Assembly: GCF_000471905.2 (NCBI RefSeq) | Contig: NW_006499912.1 | Coordinates: forward strand, 616,697-680,696 | Direction: 5' to 3' | DNA length: 64,000 nt | From: Amborella trichopoda | Lineage: Eukaryota; Streptophyta; Magnoliopsida; Amborellales; Amborellaceae | Shown here: positions 50,101 to 59,364 of the stretch, in pieces | How the letters are laid out: each line of letters opens with the position of its first letter | Position numbering within the stretch: position 1 is the first letter of the stretch | Position numbers and translations under genes: made by a program | The notes under the pieces: model-generated | Told to the model about the DNA's origin: nothing | The model's database searches: none | Seen by the model: the letters and a program-made list of their open reading frames with translations, nothing else

Positions 50101-50701
50101 ACGTTTGCAAGAGATAATCCCTGGATTGAGGCCTTGGGAGGTTCTTAGTATAGAGCAAGCTATGGACCAGATCACTTATGATGGAGGGTGGTATCGCGAG
50201 CCATTAGGTTCCTACACTACTGGTCCTCCATACATTAGGCATTGGAACAGAGACGTGAAGGTAACACTATGCTTTCCTTCTCGATTAACCATGAGGTTCT
50301 ATCCTATATATTCTTAACCATGAGGTTCTATCCTATATATTCTTAACTAAAATTTTGTTATTGAGTATTCTTCTACTCATTATACATAGAAGAAATCATC
50401 ATTGACTCGTGCGCTTGAGATTTCAGAAAGGCAATGGTATGAATTATGAGTTCTCTTGATGAGAATGATTTATGGTGATTTTGATTTGTTTATGCAGAGA
50501 ATGTTTAGGCTTTTCCACAACCTCACCAATAGAGTTTACCAAAAGCTTGATCGTGTAATCCCTGGATTCAAAGTGATCATGGATAGGGTTCAGCAAGATG
50601 TGAATGAGAAGGACAAAAGGCGTGAGGAAAAGCAATCTCAGAAGAAACGGGGATTTGAGGAAATTATCGAGAAAGGTATATCAGACGTTCCAATTTCGTA
50701 A
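38164..50701 (+). CDS. TIC56: TIC56, chloroplast inner-envelope import component (five exons)
   Basis: Protein of the 1-MDa TIC translocon at the chloroplast inner envelope, also tied to plastid rRNA processing. Exons: 38164-38806, 44902-45099, 45673-45955, 50098-50260 and 50498-50701; all junctions are GT-AG and the phases agree, giving about 496 residues. Residues 1-214 (exon 1) hold the conserved tract FGLWGFRQRPYPPGRP and KRLEKRYYD. Residues ~217-280 form the GYF-like domain (GGFYYKDRLGRTRGPCELI, TFIWGEDMDEWAPIGMVYGL). Then come VRLGAAATAALHKMGKG, KGIPPWVPLKGF, HALFLWASGSELTT, IPGLRPWEVLSIEQAMDQI and REPLGSYTTGPPYIRHWNRD, and a charged, probably coiled C-terminus. The start is the first ATG before the conserved N-terminal region. 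Arabidopsis TIC56 is, as I recall, about 30 residues longer with an acidic tail; here the last exon may end at the TAA at 50701, or splice at AAAG/GTATAT (50675/50676) to a tail exon that I could not find. Introns 1 and 3 are swollen by transposons, but the frame is intact. It looks functional. Confidence 0.93.
39016..40295 (-). mobile_element. L1-type LINE fragment in TIC56 intron 1
   Basis: Minus strand, antisense to TIC56. Its 3' end is a poly(A) (T run near 39016-39023 on the plus strand) preceded by a typical plant L1 tail (TTATTAATCAAAGTTAGCCA on the minus strand). RT-thumb sequence is read from about 40290 to 39920 (LGCGTDSLPSIHLGLPL; KFANWNGRFLSLGG; ALIKSTLAN). Between them lies a purine-rich insertion or expansion. 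The frame is broken and the element is truncated at its 5' end. Confidence 0.75.
39542..39738. repeat. Two-copy purine-rich tandem repeat, period ~100 bp
   Basis: AATAGAACTAAGGAAGAGAG followed by a G-run block and GGGTAGGA recurs one period later with small differences. It lies inside the L1 fragment, in a wider G/A-rich zone (39340-39740). Confidence 0.75.
40480..40860 (+). pseudogene. Retrocopy of chloroplast ATP synthase subunit b' (nuclear atpG), decayed
   Basis: The real gene encodes CF0 subunit II (b'), part of the peripheral stalk of chloroplast ATP synthase. The sequence reads IEMEKATIFNFNLTLPIIAI, then VRDTSEVKEEQAAAVMNMAR, then after a frame change ETIKAVYSEIAPLSLEIIKK. These match, in order, the membrane-anchor start (EKA.LFDFNLTLPII), the middle (VKDTSEEVK..EEQAAAVMRAAR) and the end (EETIKALDSQIAALSEEIVKK) of the family. 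About 30 residues after the anchor (the DKIYFTPLGKFMDERD region) are missing, the frame shifts, and the transit peptide is degraded. No introns interrupt the match. It sits in TIC56 intron 1, in the same orientation as the gene. Most likely an old processed pseudogene made by LINE machinery. Confidence 0.75.
41290..41520. repeat. Purine-rich (GA)n-type tract
   Basis: GAGAGAG blocks alternate with GGGTGTGAGA-type units inside TIC56 intron 1. Simple sequence, no coding content. Confidence 0.8.
42235..42365. repeat. GCCTAGG-type dispersed repeat fragment
   Basis: Several CACCTAGGCACC, CGCCTAGTGG and GCCTAGGAGGCGGGG motifs occur close together, a pattern often seen in plant introns. Element class unknown. 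Confidence 0.4.
42900..43750. repeat. Old local duplication inside TIC56 intron 1
   Basis: 42915-43140 and 43480-43750 share, in order, GCATGTGTTT.TTGAATT, TTTCCTAGCA/GTCCTAGCAC, GTATTTGACTAA, ATTTCAAATTTG and GTAAGATCAGCTT. They are about 570-610 bp apart and well diverged. Confidence 0.65.
43790..44212 (-). other. Unrecognised 140-codon minus-strand open frame in TIC56 intron 1
   Basis: The open frame encodes a peptide whose middle looks helical (DEGLCSVLNALKALAEDVSA, then KEEMMTSAALMLNVAKGL). Composition and amphipathic pattern are more gene-like than the surrounding intron frames, and related residues seem to continue upstream in another frame (LIASAYAKMWP near 44300). I do not recognise the family. 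It could be an antisense pseudogene fragment or chance. Confidence 0.2.
46475..46497. repeat. (TA)n microsatellite
   Basis: About ten TA repeats in TIC56 intron 3, just before the RTE insertion. Confidence 0.85.
46523..49811 (+). mobile_element. RTE-clade LINE in TIC56 intron 3, split by a later insertion
   Basis: Plus strand, same orientation as TIC56. RT begins near 46560 (KKIRKDLGPDGIAIEVWK-type reading), passes the palm region near 46960-47260 and ends at 47480-47790 ([30 protein letters not shown]). The element resumes at about 49576 (VQVEGSKRAKGRPKRT) and ends with the RTE tail and (GATGAT) near 49803. The RT has several stops and a ~100-bp internal direct repeat (47230-47330 vs 47340-47440). 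The 5' part with the endonuclease is missing. A 17-bp imperfect target-site duplication flanks the whole unit: 46506-46522 (ATATCTATTTGGTAATA) and 49812-49828 (ATATCCATTTGGTGATG). Confidence 0.88.
47964..49575. mobile_element. Inverted pair of Copia LTR/gag pieces inserted in the RTE LINE (fossil)
   Basis: The arms 47964-48721 and 48853-49575 are imperfect reverse complements around a ~130-bp spacer. The outer part of each arm matches the LTR end also seen at 54247 and 55322 (CGATGGGTTGATTTTTG; ACCCAAAAGTTTTCCTCTAT is shared by both arms). The inner part of each arm encodes a Copia gag zinc knuckle (CYCCKKKGHIKKYC on the left). The LTR and the gag piece run in opposite senses within each arm, so this is not a simple element. 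The RTE LINE resumes on both sides, so this insertion is younger than the LINE. Broken, no complete gene. Confidence 0.8.
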
Positions 50702-51249
50702 CGGTCTTTTATTTTTCACATTTTTGTAAAGAGGACTTGTGGTGTTCACGCTTGAATTCTTGCTGTTCACTTTATCCTCTGTTCTTCATGGTTGAGCCGT
50801 TTGTATATTATGCAAGTTAACCTTCCTGCTTATTTCTATTGAATAGTGGAAAAAAGTGAAATTACCGGATTCCTCACAATACATGGCTCCTGTTATCCCA
50901 AATAGATGTGGTCAAATTCCTAAAATGGCATTCAAGTTAACATATGGCTATGATTTTCTACAATTAAAAGCTGATTTGGACCCAATATACTACTGAGTTT
51001 GTTAAAAGTTGGACCCAATATACTACTGAGATTGTTAAAAGTTATCCATGGCTAATCAGAGTTTGGACCCCTTGTCTGTGAGATTACGTGTGGGTTCCCT
51101 CACAAGTTTAAGGATAAACATTGTCGACCATTTGCTCCTTCGGACTGAGCTCTAACAAATTGGTATTTTCCGAGGTTTAATAACAGTTTTGGACAAACAA
51201 TACTTGTTTTTTGCCCTAGAGCTTCATACAGTCTCTCCTCTGATGAAAC
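50702..51249. other. TIC56 3' flank
   Basis: T-rich sequence fitting a 3' untranslated region. A short direct repeat (TGGACCCAATATACTACTGA) occurs at about 50977 and 51013. Nothing else recognised. Confidence 0.45.
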
Positions 51250-51790
51250 CATTGTTAGCAAAATTGCCAGATTTAATCGCTAACTGCCCGGTTAAATAGG
51301 AACCGGCCAGACCGGTTCCGGCTTTGGACGGTTAGGGTGATCAACCGGTATTTAAAAAAAAAAAATCAAAAAGATGTATATAAATTCTCAAAAGTAAAGA
51401 ATTTGATTTGGAATATATTTTTAAATATTCTTTATGTTATGGTAAAGATTAAAAATTGTTTTTGTCATTAAAACTTACTTTTATATTTTTCCATCTTTTT
51501 TAAAAAATTTTAAAAATAGCAATGGGAAAATATAAAATGGGTAAAAATCTGTTTTTTTCATTAATTTTCAACTTTATTTTAATGTGTTTTGTTTTAATCA
51601 TTCTTTATATGCTTTTCATATTTTAGTATTTTTTTTATTTGTATTTTTTTTTTTTTTTTTCCAACACTTTTTTTAGCGCCCAAGATTTGCCCGGTTAGAG
51701 CAGTTGAATCGACCGGTTTATTGGTTAGGCCGGTTGAACTGCTTTCAGGCTCATGTTTAGTTAACCGTTTCGGTTCGATTTTATGAACAC
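51250..51790 (+). mobile_element. Non-autonomous element with CCGGTT-rich ends, copy 2
   Basis: The ends carry GCCCGGTTAAATAGGAACCG and GCCCGGTTAGAGCAGTTGAA with a long T/A-rich middle. Inverted relative to the copy at 36340-36790. No coding capacity. Confidence 0.6.
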
Positions 51791-52014
51791 GGGTTGAAAT
51801 CGTGTGTGTAGAGTCTAAAGGGACTATCTTCGCAAAGAAAATTTGGAGCATATGTAGTAGGAAATATCTTCCATAAGTAACTCTTTTCATTTCCTTGAAT
51901 TGTTATAAAAGGATTCTCTACAAAGAGATCGTTTACCTTTGGAAAAAGTTTATATAAGTTTGCAACCTTAAAAATATAGAATTACAGATGCATCTCAAAA
52001 ATATATCGAAAAAG

Positions 52015-52290
52015 GTTGTTTTAATATTAAAAAACCCTCCAATTAATCATCTCAACATCGGGATGAAAAAATAAAAATTTGAGTCTAAGAAATTTTTCAA
52101 AATTTTTGTATGTTTATAGATCTACTTGATTTTAACTATTTTTGGAGTTTAAAATTTTATAATTAGATATGAAAATGCATTTCCAAATAATCATAAAAAA
52201 AATATACCAAAATTAAATGTTATGATAAAATTTAAAGGTGCGTTTTAATTGGATTGTTTAAAATTGCAATCTTATATAAACTACATTTTT
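52015..52290. repeat. Dispersed AT-rich repeat, copy 2
   Basis: Same family as 18910-19225: AATCATCTCAACATC, GATCTACTTGATTTTAACTA, TAATTAGATATGAAAATGCA and TTTTAATTGGATTGTTTA in the same order. Confidence 0.6.
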
Positions 52291-53149
52291 TACTTTTTGT
52301 ACAAAGAGGTTACAATTATTTTCACTCATTAGATGTCAAATCAAATGGCTTTGGGTGAGTCACAAAGTTCGAGAAATATTTTTGAGAACATTGTATATAA
52401 TCAATGGCACTCTTACCACCACCCATTTTGAAATCTAATGAACTAATGATTGTGAACCCTAAACTCCAGTTATTAGCCCTAACATTTGAAAGATTTCAAG
52501 AGTGTGAGATAGTAATTATGATATTTTAGTTGGATCATAACAGGCATCGATTCTGAAGTACTTACAGAGCATAAGATTAGAAAAACAAAAAAAAAAAAAA
52601 ATACAGAAAGCGTTTTAGAGCTTTCTTGGGGGTACAAAACCATCGTACGATTATATGCCCATATATTCTTTAGCTAATCACCATAGCAACATCACACAAT
52701 GCATCAGCAAAGGCCAGACCCACTGTGTCCTTCCATGTAGCATCTTGATTATCTTCTATGCCTTTTTTTTTTTCCGGGAGAATGTCACTAATTTCTCATT
52801 AGATACCTAAGTACAACAGAAGGATCAATAAAATGAGCAATTAAATCTATGAATGTGTTCCTGGTATATGTCCTCCTCTTCATTTGCCACCTCCTTATAT
52901 GCAGGCCCACATGAAACATGCATTCTGCCCTATAGGTTGCATTCTACCCTATAGGTCCGTTTGGTTCGCATCAAATAGTTTGACAGAAAAATGTTTATTG
53001 AAAAATATTTACATATACAAAGAGTCTAGAGGGAATTAATTACTTAAGCCTGGTTTTTCCAATGTTTGGTAAACATACTTGAAAACAGGCAAAGAGAGAA
53101 ACACAAGGACAAACAAACAAGCAACTATAAAAAGGTTGCAAGGATGCTT
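52291..53149. other. Non-coding stretch with a partial MITE end
   Basis: Positions 52955-53060 resemble one end of the MITEs at 53896 and 56737 (TTTGGTTCGCATCAAATAGT). A short direct repeat GCATTCT.CCCTATAGGT lies at 52920-52957. No gene. Confidence 0.45.
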
Positions 53150-53735
53150 AGGAATTTGAGATAGTTTATACAAGATAGTTTTTTTATATAAAAATTTTGA
53201 GATAGTTTATCTTTACAAAAACTTAGAAATGGGTTTCTTTTTCTAGAAATTTTGAGATGGTTCTCTCTCTAAGATTTAAAATTTGATATAATTTTTATCT
53301 AAATATTTCAAGATAGTTTTTCTATCTAAAATTTGAGATAGTTTCTCTCTTTAAAATTTTGATATAGTTTATTTTCCTAGAACTTGAGATAGTTTCTCTC
53401 TCTAAAACTTAAATTTGAGAAAGTTTCTCTCTAAAAATTTCAGATAGCTTCTCTCTCTTAAAATTTTAAATTTGAGATATCTTCTCCATCTAAAAACTTT
53501 GAGATAGTTTCTCTCACTAAAAACTTTAAGATAGTTTCTCTTAAAAATTTTTGAGATAGTTTCTCTTTCTAAAATTTAAAGATAGTTTCTATCTCTAAAA
53601 CTTGGAATTTGATAAAATTTCTCTTTCTAAAATTTTTCATAAAGTCTCTCTCTAAAACTTAAAATTTGAGATATTTTTTTCCTTTAAAATTTTGAGATAG
53701 TTTCTCTCTCTAAAACTTAAATTTTAGAATAGTTT
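53150..53735. repeat. Minisatellite, degenerate ~25-35-bp unit
   Basis: Roughly twenty copies of a unit close to TTTGAGATAGTTTCTCTCTC plus TAAAA, with variable spacing. No coding frame. Confidence 0.85.
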
Positions 53736-53895
53736 AATGTAGGTCTAATAGAAGAAGAACCATACATGTGTATCCTCTATTTTCATATGGAAAAAATTCT
53801 AGGGATTATTTTACGACCCTGAATACCTTAGATATGAAACTAATAAAACATTTACTTCCAGGACTATGCTCATTTTTGGCACCAGCTGAATTAAT

Positions 53896-54120
53896 TTATA
53901 GCACATTTGGTTCGCATGAAAATATTTTTCAAAAAATATTTTACATGAAAAAATTATCTCTTGTAGTTAAGTATGGGAATATTTTTACATCAATTAGTTG
54001 TTAGTTGGTGTGAAAAGATGCACTAATTAGTATGAAAATATTATCACACTTAATCACATGAGATAATTTTTTATGTAAAAATGTTTTATAGAAAATATTT
54101 TCATGCAAACCAAACATGCA
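53896..54120. mobile_element. MITE with long terminal inverted repeats, copy 1
   Basis: Begins CACATTTGGTTCGCATGAAA and ends GAAAATATTTTCATGCAAAC plus CAAACATG; the ends are imperfect reverse complements and the whole is close to a palindrome. About 225 bp, related to 56737-56962. hAT-like by look, no verified target duplication. Confidence 0.75.
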
Positions 54121-54246
54121 GAGAATAACCTTCAACAATAGCCTATGACCTCAAATGCTTAGCTTCTATGATCCTTAAACCATGTAAAATTCCTTTGATC
54201 TAATCCTCTTTGGCTATAATTAAACCACATGGACTCGAGAAGGTTT

Positions 54247-55950
54247 TGTATGTGGAAGCTCTAAACCCGATGGGTTGATTTTTGACAAATAAAGTAAGAG
54301 AAAAAAGAATTAAAAAAAAAAAACAAGCAACAAAAATAGAGTAGAAAATAAAAATAAAAACATCAGGATTTATGTGGTTCGTCACAGATATGACTACATC
54401 TACGGGTATGGTAAACTGAAATCCACTATACCAATAAAAATTAAATCAAAGATTTTGGAATAAACCTCGACAAAAACCCAAATCGAGCAAACCCCTTTTT
54501 AAACCACTCTTCATTCCTCTCTTTACTTCTAGTAACCATCGTCAACAACACCAAATACAGATGCGAGAGCAACGAAAAATTGACTTTCTCTCTAACTAAA
54601 AGGAGATATAACCAAAAATCTTTATGAGAACCACTTCTCTACAAAAAACCAACTTCTCACTTTGCAGGAGTCTTCAGGAGACACCATCAATGTTTCTCTT
54701 CATAGGAAACTCTATTCTCTAAAAAGAAATTGCATCTTATGTATAGGAGGTCTTGCCCCCCTCTCTCTCTACAGGAACCACCATTCCCTTATGGTGAACC
54801 AAATAGGGTAGACAAATTTTTTGCACTTTCATCCCATGTATATAAGATTAGGAGTCTATACTAAATAGAAAACTTCATATAGATCTTACATATATCTCAA
54901 AAGACCAAGAGATATATCCAAGAGTCTTAATCCTTTTTAAATTTATATTTCTTTTAGGAAACTAATCAATATCATTCTCAATTCTATATAATATAAAAAT
55001 ATCTCAATCCCACATAATATGGATCAATCTCAATCAATCCCATAAAATATGGATTTCTTTATGTAAGTGATTTTGGATAGTATCAAATCCAACAATCTCC
55101 ACCTTGATATCAAAATCAGATGCTCACTTTGCCAACATCCATCGGATAGCTTCATAAATTATTTTTCTTTTACTAAATAAATTTCTTCATCATTCATGCT
55201 GAAAAATAGCGTTTCCATCAAATTTCTCCACTTCGAACCTTGCATTCAAAACCTTTATTGTATTATCAAAAACCTCAAACCATGGCTTTGATACCACTTG
55301 TAGTGCTCTGATACCACTTGTTGTATGTGGAAGCTCTAAACCCGATGGGTTGATTTTTGACAAATAAAGTACGAAAAAAAAAGACCGACAAAAAAAAAAA
55401 AAACAATAAGCAACAAAAATAAAGCATGAAATAAATAACACAAAAAGAACACTAAGATTTACGTGGTTCGTCACATATGTAACTACATCCACGGATCCGG
55501 CAAACTAAAATCTACTATACCAATGAAAGTTTCATGAAAAATTGTGGAACAAACCTCGACAAAAACCCAAGTCGAGCAAAAACCGCTATCCCTTCCTTCT
55601 CTTTACTTCTAGTAACCATTATCGACAACACCAAATAGAGACGCGAGAGGAACGATAAATTAATTTTTTCTCTAACTAAAAGAGGAAACAACCCAAATAT
55701 TTTATGAGAACCAATTCTCTACAAAAAACCAACATCTCACTCTGCAGGAATCTTCAGAAGACATCATCAATGTTTCTCTTTATAGGAAGATCTCTTCTCT
55801 AAGAGGAAATTGCAACTTATGTACAGGAAGCTTTGCTCTCCTCTCTCTAGATGAACCATCATTCCCATATGATGATCCAAATAGGACACACAAATTTTCT
55901 GCATTTTTATCATATATATATAAAAGATTAGAAGTCCATACTAAATAGAA
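54247..55950 (-). mobile_element. LTR pair with a very short interior, Copia-like (fossil)
   Basis: The minus-strand 3' LTR is 54247-55094 and the 5' LTR is 55322 to about 55950 (truncated on its outer side). Both carry GTATGTGGAAGCTCTAAACC at the low-coordinate edge and share long blocks (GAGAACCA.TTCTCTACAAAA; TACTTCTAGTAACCAT). The interior is only ~227 bp and holds a tRNA-Met primer site (55305-55316; a second similar copy at 55284-55296) and a polypurine tract (minus strand AAGGTGGAGAT, 55095-55105). It has no coding domain, so it is either a TRIM-like non-autonomous element or a large deletion. LTR divergence indicates an old insertion. Confidence 0.8.
55305..55316 (-). promoter_or_regulatory. 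tRNA-Met primer-binding site of the LTR element
   Basis: TGGTATCAGAGC on the minus strand, a few bases inside the 5' LTR end. Confidence 0.8.
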
Positions 55951-56736
55951 TTAGATCTCGAAAAACCACTACATTCATTTCTCATAGTCGACCAATTCAT
56001 TGTGATGTCCATTCTCCCCATTTGCTTACAAAGAAAACACACATTTCCCACGACATGTTTCCTTTTTTTAAGAGAATATGCAGTAAGTTCTTATAAAAGT
56101 TTAGAAGCCACAAAAGTACCTGCACTTTATGTGGAACGGGTCATTTTCAAATTTTCACAACTTACGTCGTACCCCATCTATCTATCACGAACAACAATAT
56201 ATAAATAGAATTTTTATCGAAAACTCACCATCTGATTGAGCTTCCAAGATTGTTTTGTTGTCCCAATTAGACTGAAATAAAAGTTTTCTAATATTTGCAT
56301 TAACTTGGCAAATTGGGAGAGCACTATGCCTGGGAGCATATTGTATCTACAACGATATATTTAGCTCACATCCGGATATTATATAACTAATCTTAAAAAT
56401 AAATAGGAAAATTGAACTTATCGATTCATTCAACAATTTTTAATGCCCAAACAGACTTTTATCTCCTCTTCCAACTAGGATCCTTACATATCTTTCCAAG
56501 AAAGGTCAGCAGTGATGTGCTATACCATGTTGGCCTTCGTACTTGCCAACAAGTCAGAATTGTGGTCCCTCTCAAATCTGGATTCCCCAAAATATTTTCC
56601 TTAGAAACAATTGCTGGGAAAACAAATTTATAGTTAATTAATATATTTCAGACATATGATGGTAGAAAAGCAATCCAACACAAATTTATAGTTATTAATA
56701 TGTTTCAGACATATGATGGTAGAAAAGCACTAACCT
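55951..56736. other. Non-coding stretch, no gene recognised
   Basis: A ~50-bp direct repeat (TTTCAGACATATGATGGTAG, at about 56647 and 56703) lies at its end. The open frames here have no recognisable domain. Confidence 0.45.
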
Positions 56737-56962
56737 GAATGTTTGGTTTGCGTGAAAATATTTTCTTAAAAACATTTTCATATGAAAAAATTCTCTCATG
56801 CGGTAAAATGTGGGATTATTTTTACATCAATTAGTTGCCAATTGGTGTGAAAAGATGCACTAAGACCAATTGGTACGAAAATACTCTCACACTTAATTGC
56901 ATGAGAGAATTTTTATGTGTAAATGTTTTCTAGAAAATATTTTCACCCAAACCAAATGTGCC
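56737..56962. mobile_element. MITE with long terminal inverted repeats, copy 2
   Basis: Begins GAATGTTTGGTTTGCGTGAA and ends CACCCAAACCAAATGTG. The middle ACATCAATTAGTTGCCAATT aligns with copy 1 at 53896-54120. Confidence 0.75.
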
Positions 56963-57645
56963 AGATCTGTGTTTAAAAGCATTTGTTAAGAACAAAACAT
57001 AGGCGTAAATTCATTCTTTCATACACCAAATATAAGAAATGGAGTTGTATGCGATACTAACTCTTTTTTTTTGGATACAAGGAAGTCATAGTCATTTCTT
57101 GCAGTCATATGTAGAATCGGTTGGTTAAAAGTGAGCAAAAAAATACGAGAAAATTCATTTAAACTTACACCAATAAATAGCCTAATTTTACATTTAATTA
57201 CTAAACGTGTTTGTAATCTTCTTGCCCAAATAGTAACCTTTTTCATTAGAAAATAAACCTTAAAAGTAAAAGAGAAAGAAGGTATCTAATGCTTCAACCA
57301 AATTGGGCACAAGTTCAATGATCCTGATAAAAAGCAAGAACCTGTACACGACAAAACCCCAAGAGTAGGAGCCTCTCTCAATATAGAAAATAAAGTGGCA
57401 AGCTGGCTGGACGGTCGAGATTCTCCCACTTATGTTGTTTTTTTCTAAAACTATTTGCCACTCAAAAATAATAGTTATAATAATGGAAGAAAGGAGCCCA
57501 AGTGGGCCTTGCTACTCATCCAAGAGACATTTTCTGGTCGAATGTATTCCTTAGGTACAACCTCAACAAAGAGTAATGGAGGAAGGTACTCTCTCTCTCT
57601 CTCTCATGCTTTTAAAGAAATTTCGAGTCCCACCACCTCAAGTCC
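56963..57645. other. Upstream region of the GASA gene
   Basis: No other gene. It contains a (CT)n microsatellite at about 57588-57604, close to the promoter. Confidence 0.45.
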
Positions 57646-57654
57646 TCTATAAAT
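57646..57654 (+). promoter_or_regulatory. TATA box of the GASA gene
   Basis: TCTATAAAT about 37-45 bp before the ATG, which leaves room for only a very short 5' leader. Confidence 0.6.
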
Positions 57655-57690
57655 TGCACACATGCTCTCCTCGTCATTGACTAATCTCAT

Positions 57691-58554
57691 ATGGCTCGCT
57701 TTGTACCCATCTTGGCTACGTCTCTCCTTGCTCTTCTGCTCCTTTTTGAGTTCGGATCAGCACTAGAACCGCAAGCGGTATCTATCTACAACCATCAAAA
57801 CCCAACTCTAGGGGTGGAAATGGGCCGGGTGGCCCGACCCGGCCAGCTTGGCCCTAAAAAACTAGGGCTTGGACCATGAAAGAAAAGCTGAAGCTGGGCT
57901 AGGGCCAGGCAACCATGGCATGAGAGCAGGGCCGTCCGGCCGGGCCTGGTCCCCTCCCAATAGGCAAAGGGTGGAGTCAAGGCCTTTTTGGCCTGATCAA
58001 GGGCCCGGCCAGGCCTGGGCCTGCCCTATGGGGACTAGAGCCCAAGGCGGCCCTGCCCAGGCCCTGGCCCTGCCTGTTACAATCCCTACCCAATTCCTCT
58101 TTGTGCCTTCAACACATGGAGGTTTCCTCCTCCTATCAAATCTATCGTCATCACATATCAAATGGCTTATAATAGAAAGAGATTCATCAAAATTTGAGCA
58201 TCGAAAGTCTGATGGTCCTATGTTTTTATATGTTTTGTAGGTGCCTGAAGGCGCCCTCCCCAAAGGCACCATGGGTAATAATGCTACTATTTCTTGATGA
58301 ACTAATAACTAAACTACTGTTTCCTAATTTATTTCAATGTTTCTAAGCAGTTTTGTGTCTCTTCTTTTGTAGATTGTGGAAAAGCATGCACCGGCAGGTG
58401 CAGATTATCGTCGAGGCCACACCTTTGCAAGAGGGCTTGTGGGACATGTTGTGCAAGGTGTAGCTGTGTGCCTTCGGGGACCGATGGAAATGCAAAAATG
58501 TGCCCATGTTATTATAACATGAAGACTCATGGCAACAAACCCAAGTGCCCTTAA
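57691..58554 (+). CDS. GASA/Snakin-type gibberellin-regulated peptide (three exons)
   Basis: Small secreted cysteine-rich peptide of the GASA/Snakin family; members act in growth, hormone response and antimicrobial defence. Exons: 57691-57777, 58241-58274 and 58373-58554, with GT-AG borders and consistent phases (87+34+182 nt), giving 100 residues. Exon 1 encodes a signal peptide (LLALLLLFEF core, cleavage probably near GSA). Exon 2 encodes the short linker VPEGALPKGTM. Exon 3 encodes the whole GASA domain with all twelve cysteines (CGKACTGRC, LCKRACGTCCARCSC, KMCPCYYNMKTHGNKPKCP). The KCP terminus is the family signature. The exon 1 donor (GCG/GTATCT) is my choice; it is the one that keeps frame and gives a normal length. 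Intron 1 holds a GC-rich element. Probably functional. Confidence 0.88.
57812..58080 (+). mobile_element. GC-rich dispersed element in GASA intron 1
   Basis: Starts GGGGTGGAAATGGGCCGGGT and is dense in GGGCC/GGCC motifs, in sharp contrast to the AT-rich flanks. Such elements recur in plant introns. Class unknown, possibly SINE-like. Open frames on both strands here are composition artefacts. Confidence 0.55.
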
Positions 58555-59364
58555 GCCATAACAGAGTGCTTCTAGTTGCCACTAAACATGGGCTTCCCTT
58601 TCTTCTCTCTTCATTCACTAGATAGGCCAGTCTATGTACTTGTGAGTAGATTTAGAACGTTCATACTGTAGAAATAAGCGTTCTCCTCCCTCTAGCTTTA
58701 GAGGGAGATGTTTCCATGTAGCATCGTTCAATGCAGAATGTTGTTTGCAACTAAAAGAATCGGAGAAATTCATTTCCACTACAAGGGGGGATAACAACAT
58801 TCCTTGAGAAACAGTGGACTAATTTAATTGAGAGAGAGAGATTTAGTTGAGTTTAATTGAGAGAGTTAGTGAGGGAAATAAAAACAAATATAATTGGGGG
58901 AGAGAGAGAGTCACGTAAGGGAATACAAATAAATTACAATTTCTCTCTACACCCTTTTTAATATAAGTGGTCCCTCACTTTCAAGGGGTCATATTTATCT
59001 AATAGTCAATGACTCTCAAGATATTTTGAACTTTTTGAGGTTATCCAAATATTTATCTCGTTCTTATATCTCCTTATCTCATTAATTAAAAGCCATAAGA
59101 TTTTCAAAATACCCTCTCACCCATTAAAAGGTGGGACCCAACTAAAAATCAACATCTTCCGCTCGTCCCTCAATAGATGGGAACATGTCAGGATATGAGA
59201 ACTTCTCCCATACGCTCTATGGGGAAATGAACCGTGAGTTCTTAAGAAGCGACTACATCTCTACAGAGAGAACCATATTAAATTTTTCATCAAAAATTAA
59301 AATATAAATTGGAATTGGTAGCCTTGATTTTAAAATTTATTACCGAATTTTAAAATTCATAATG
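58555..59364. other. GASA 3' flank and AT-rich intergenic DNA
   Basis: The 3' untranslated region probably extends to about 58800. (GA)n blocks occur at 58830-58920. No other gene. Confidence 0.45.

Noticed and set aside
57795-58272. Open frames of 60-120 codons on both strands in GASA intron 1
   Set aside because: Glycine/proline/alanine-rich translations of the GC-rich element; they disappear once the GASA introns are removed.
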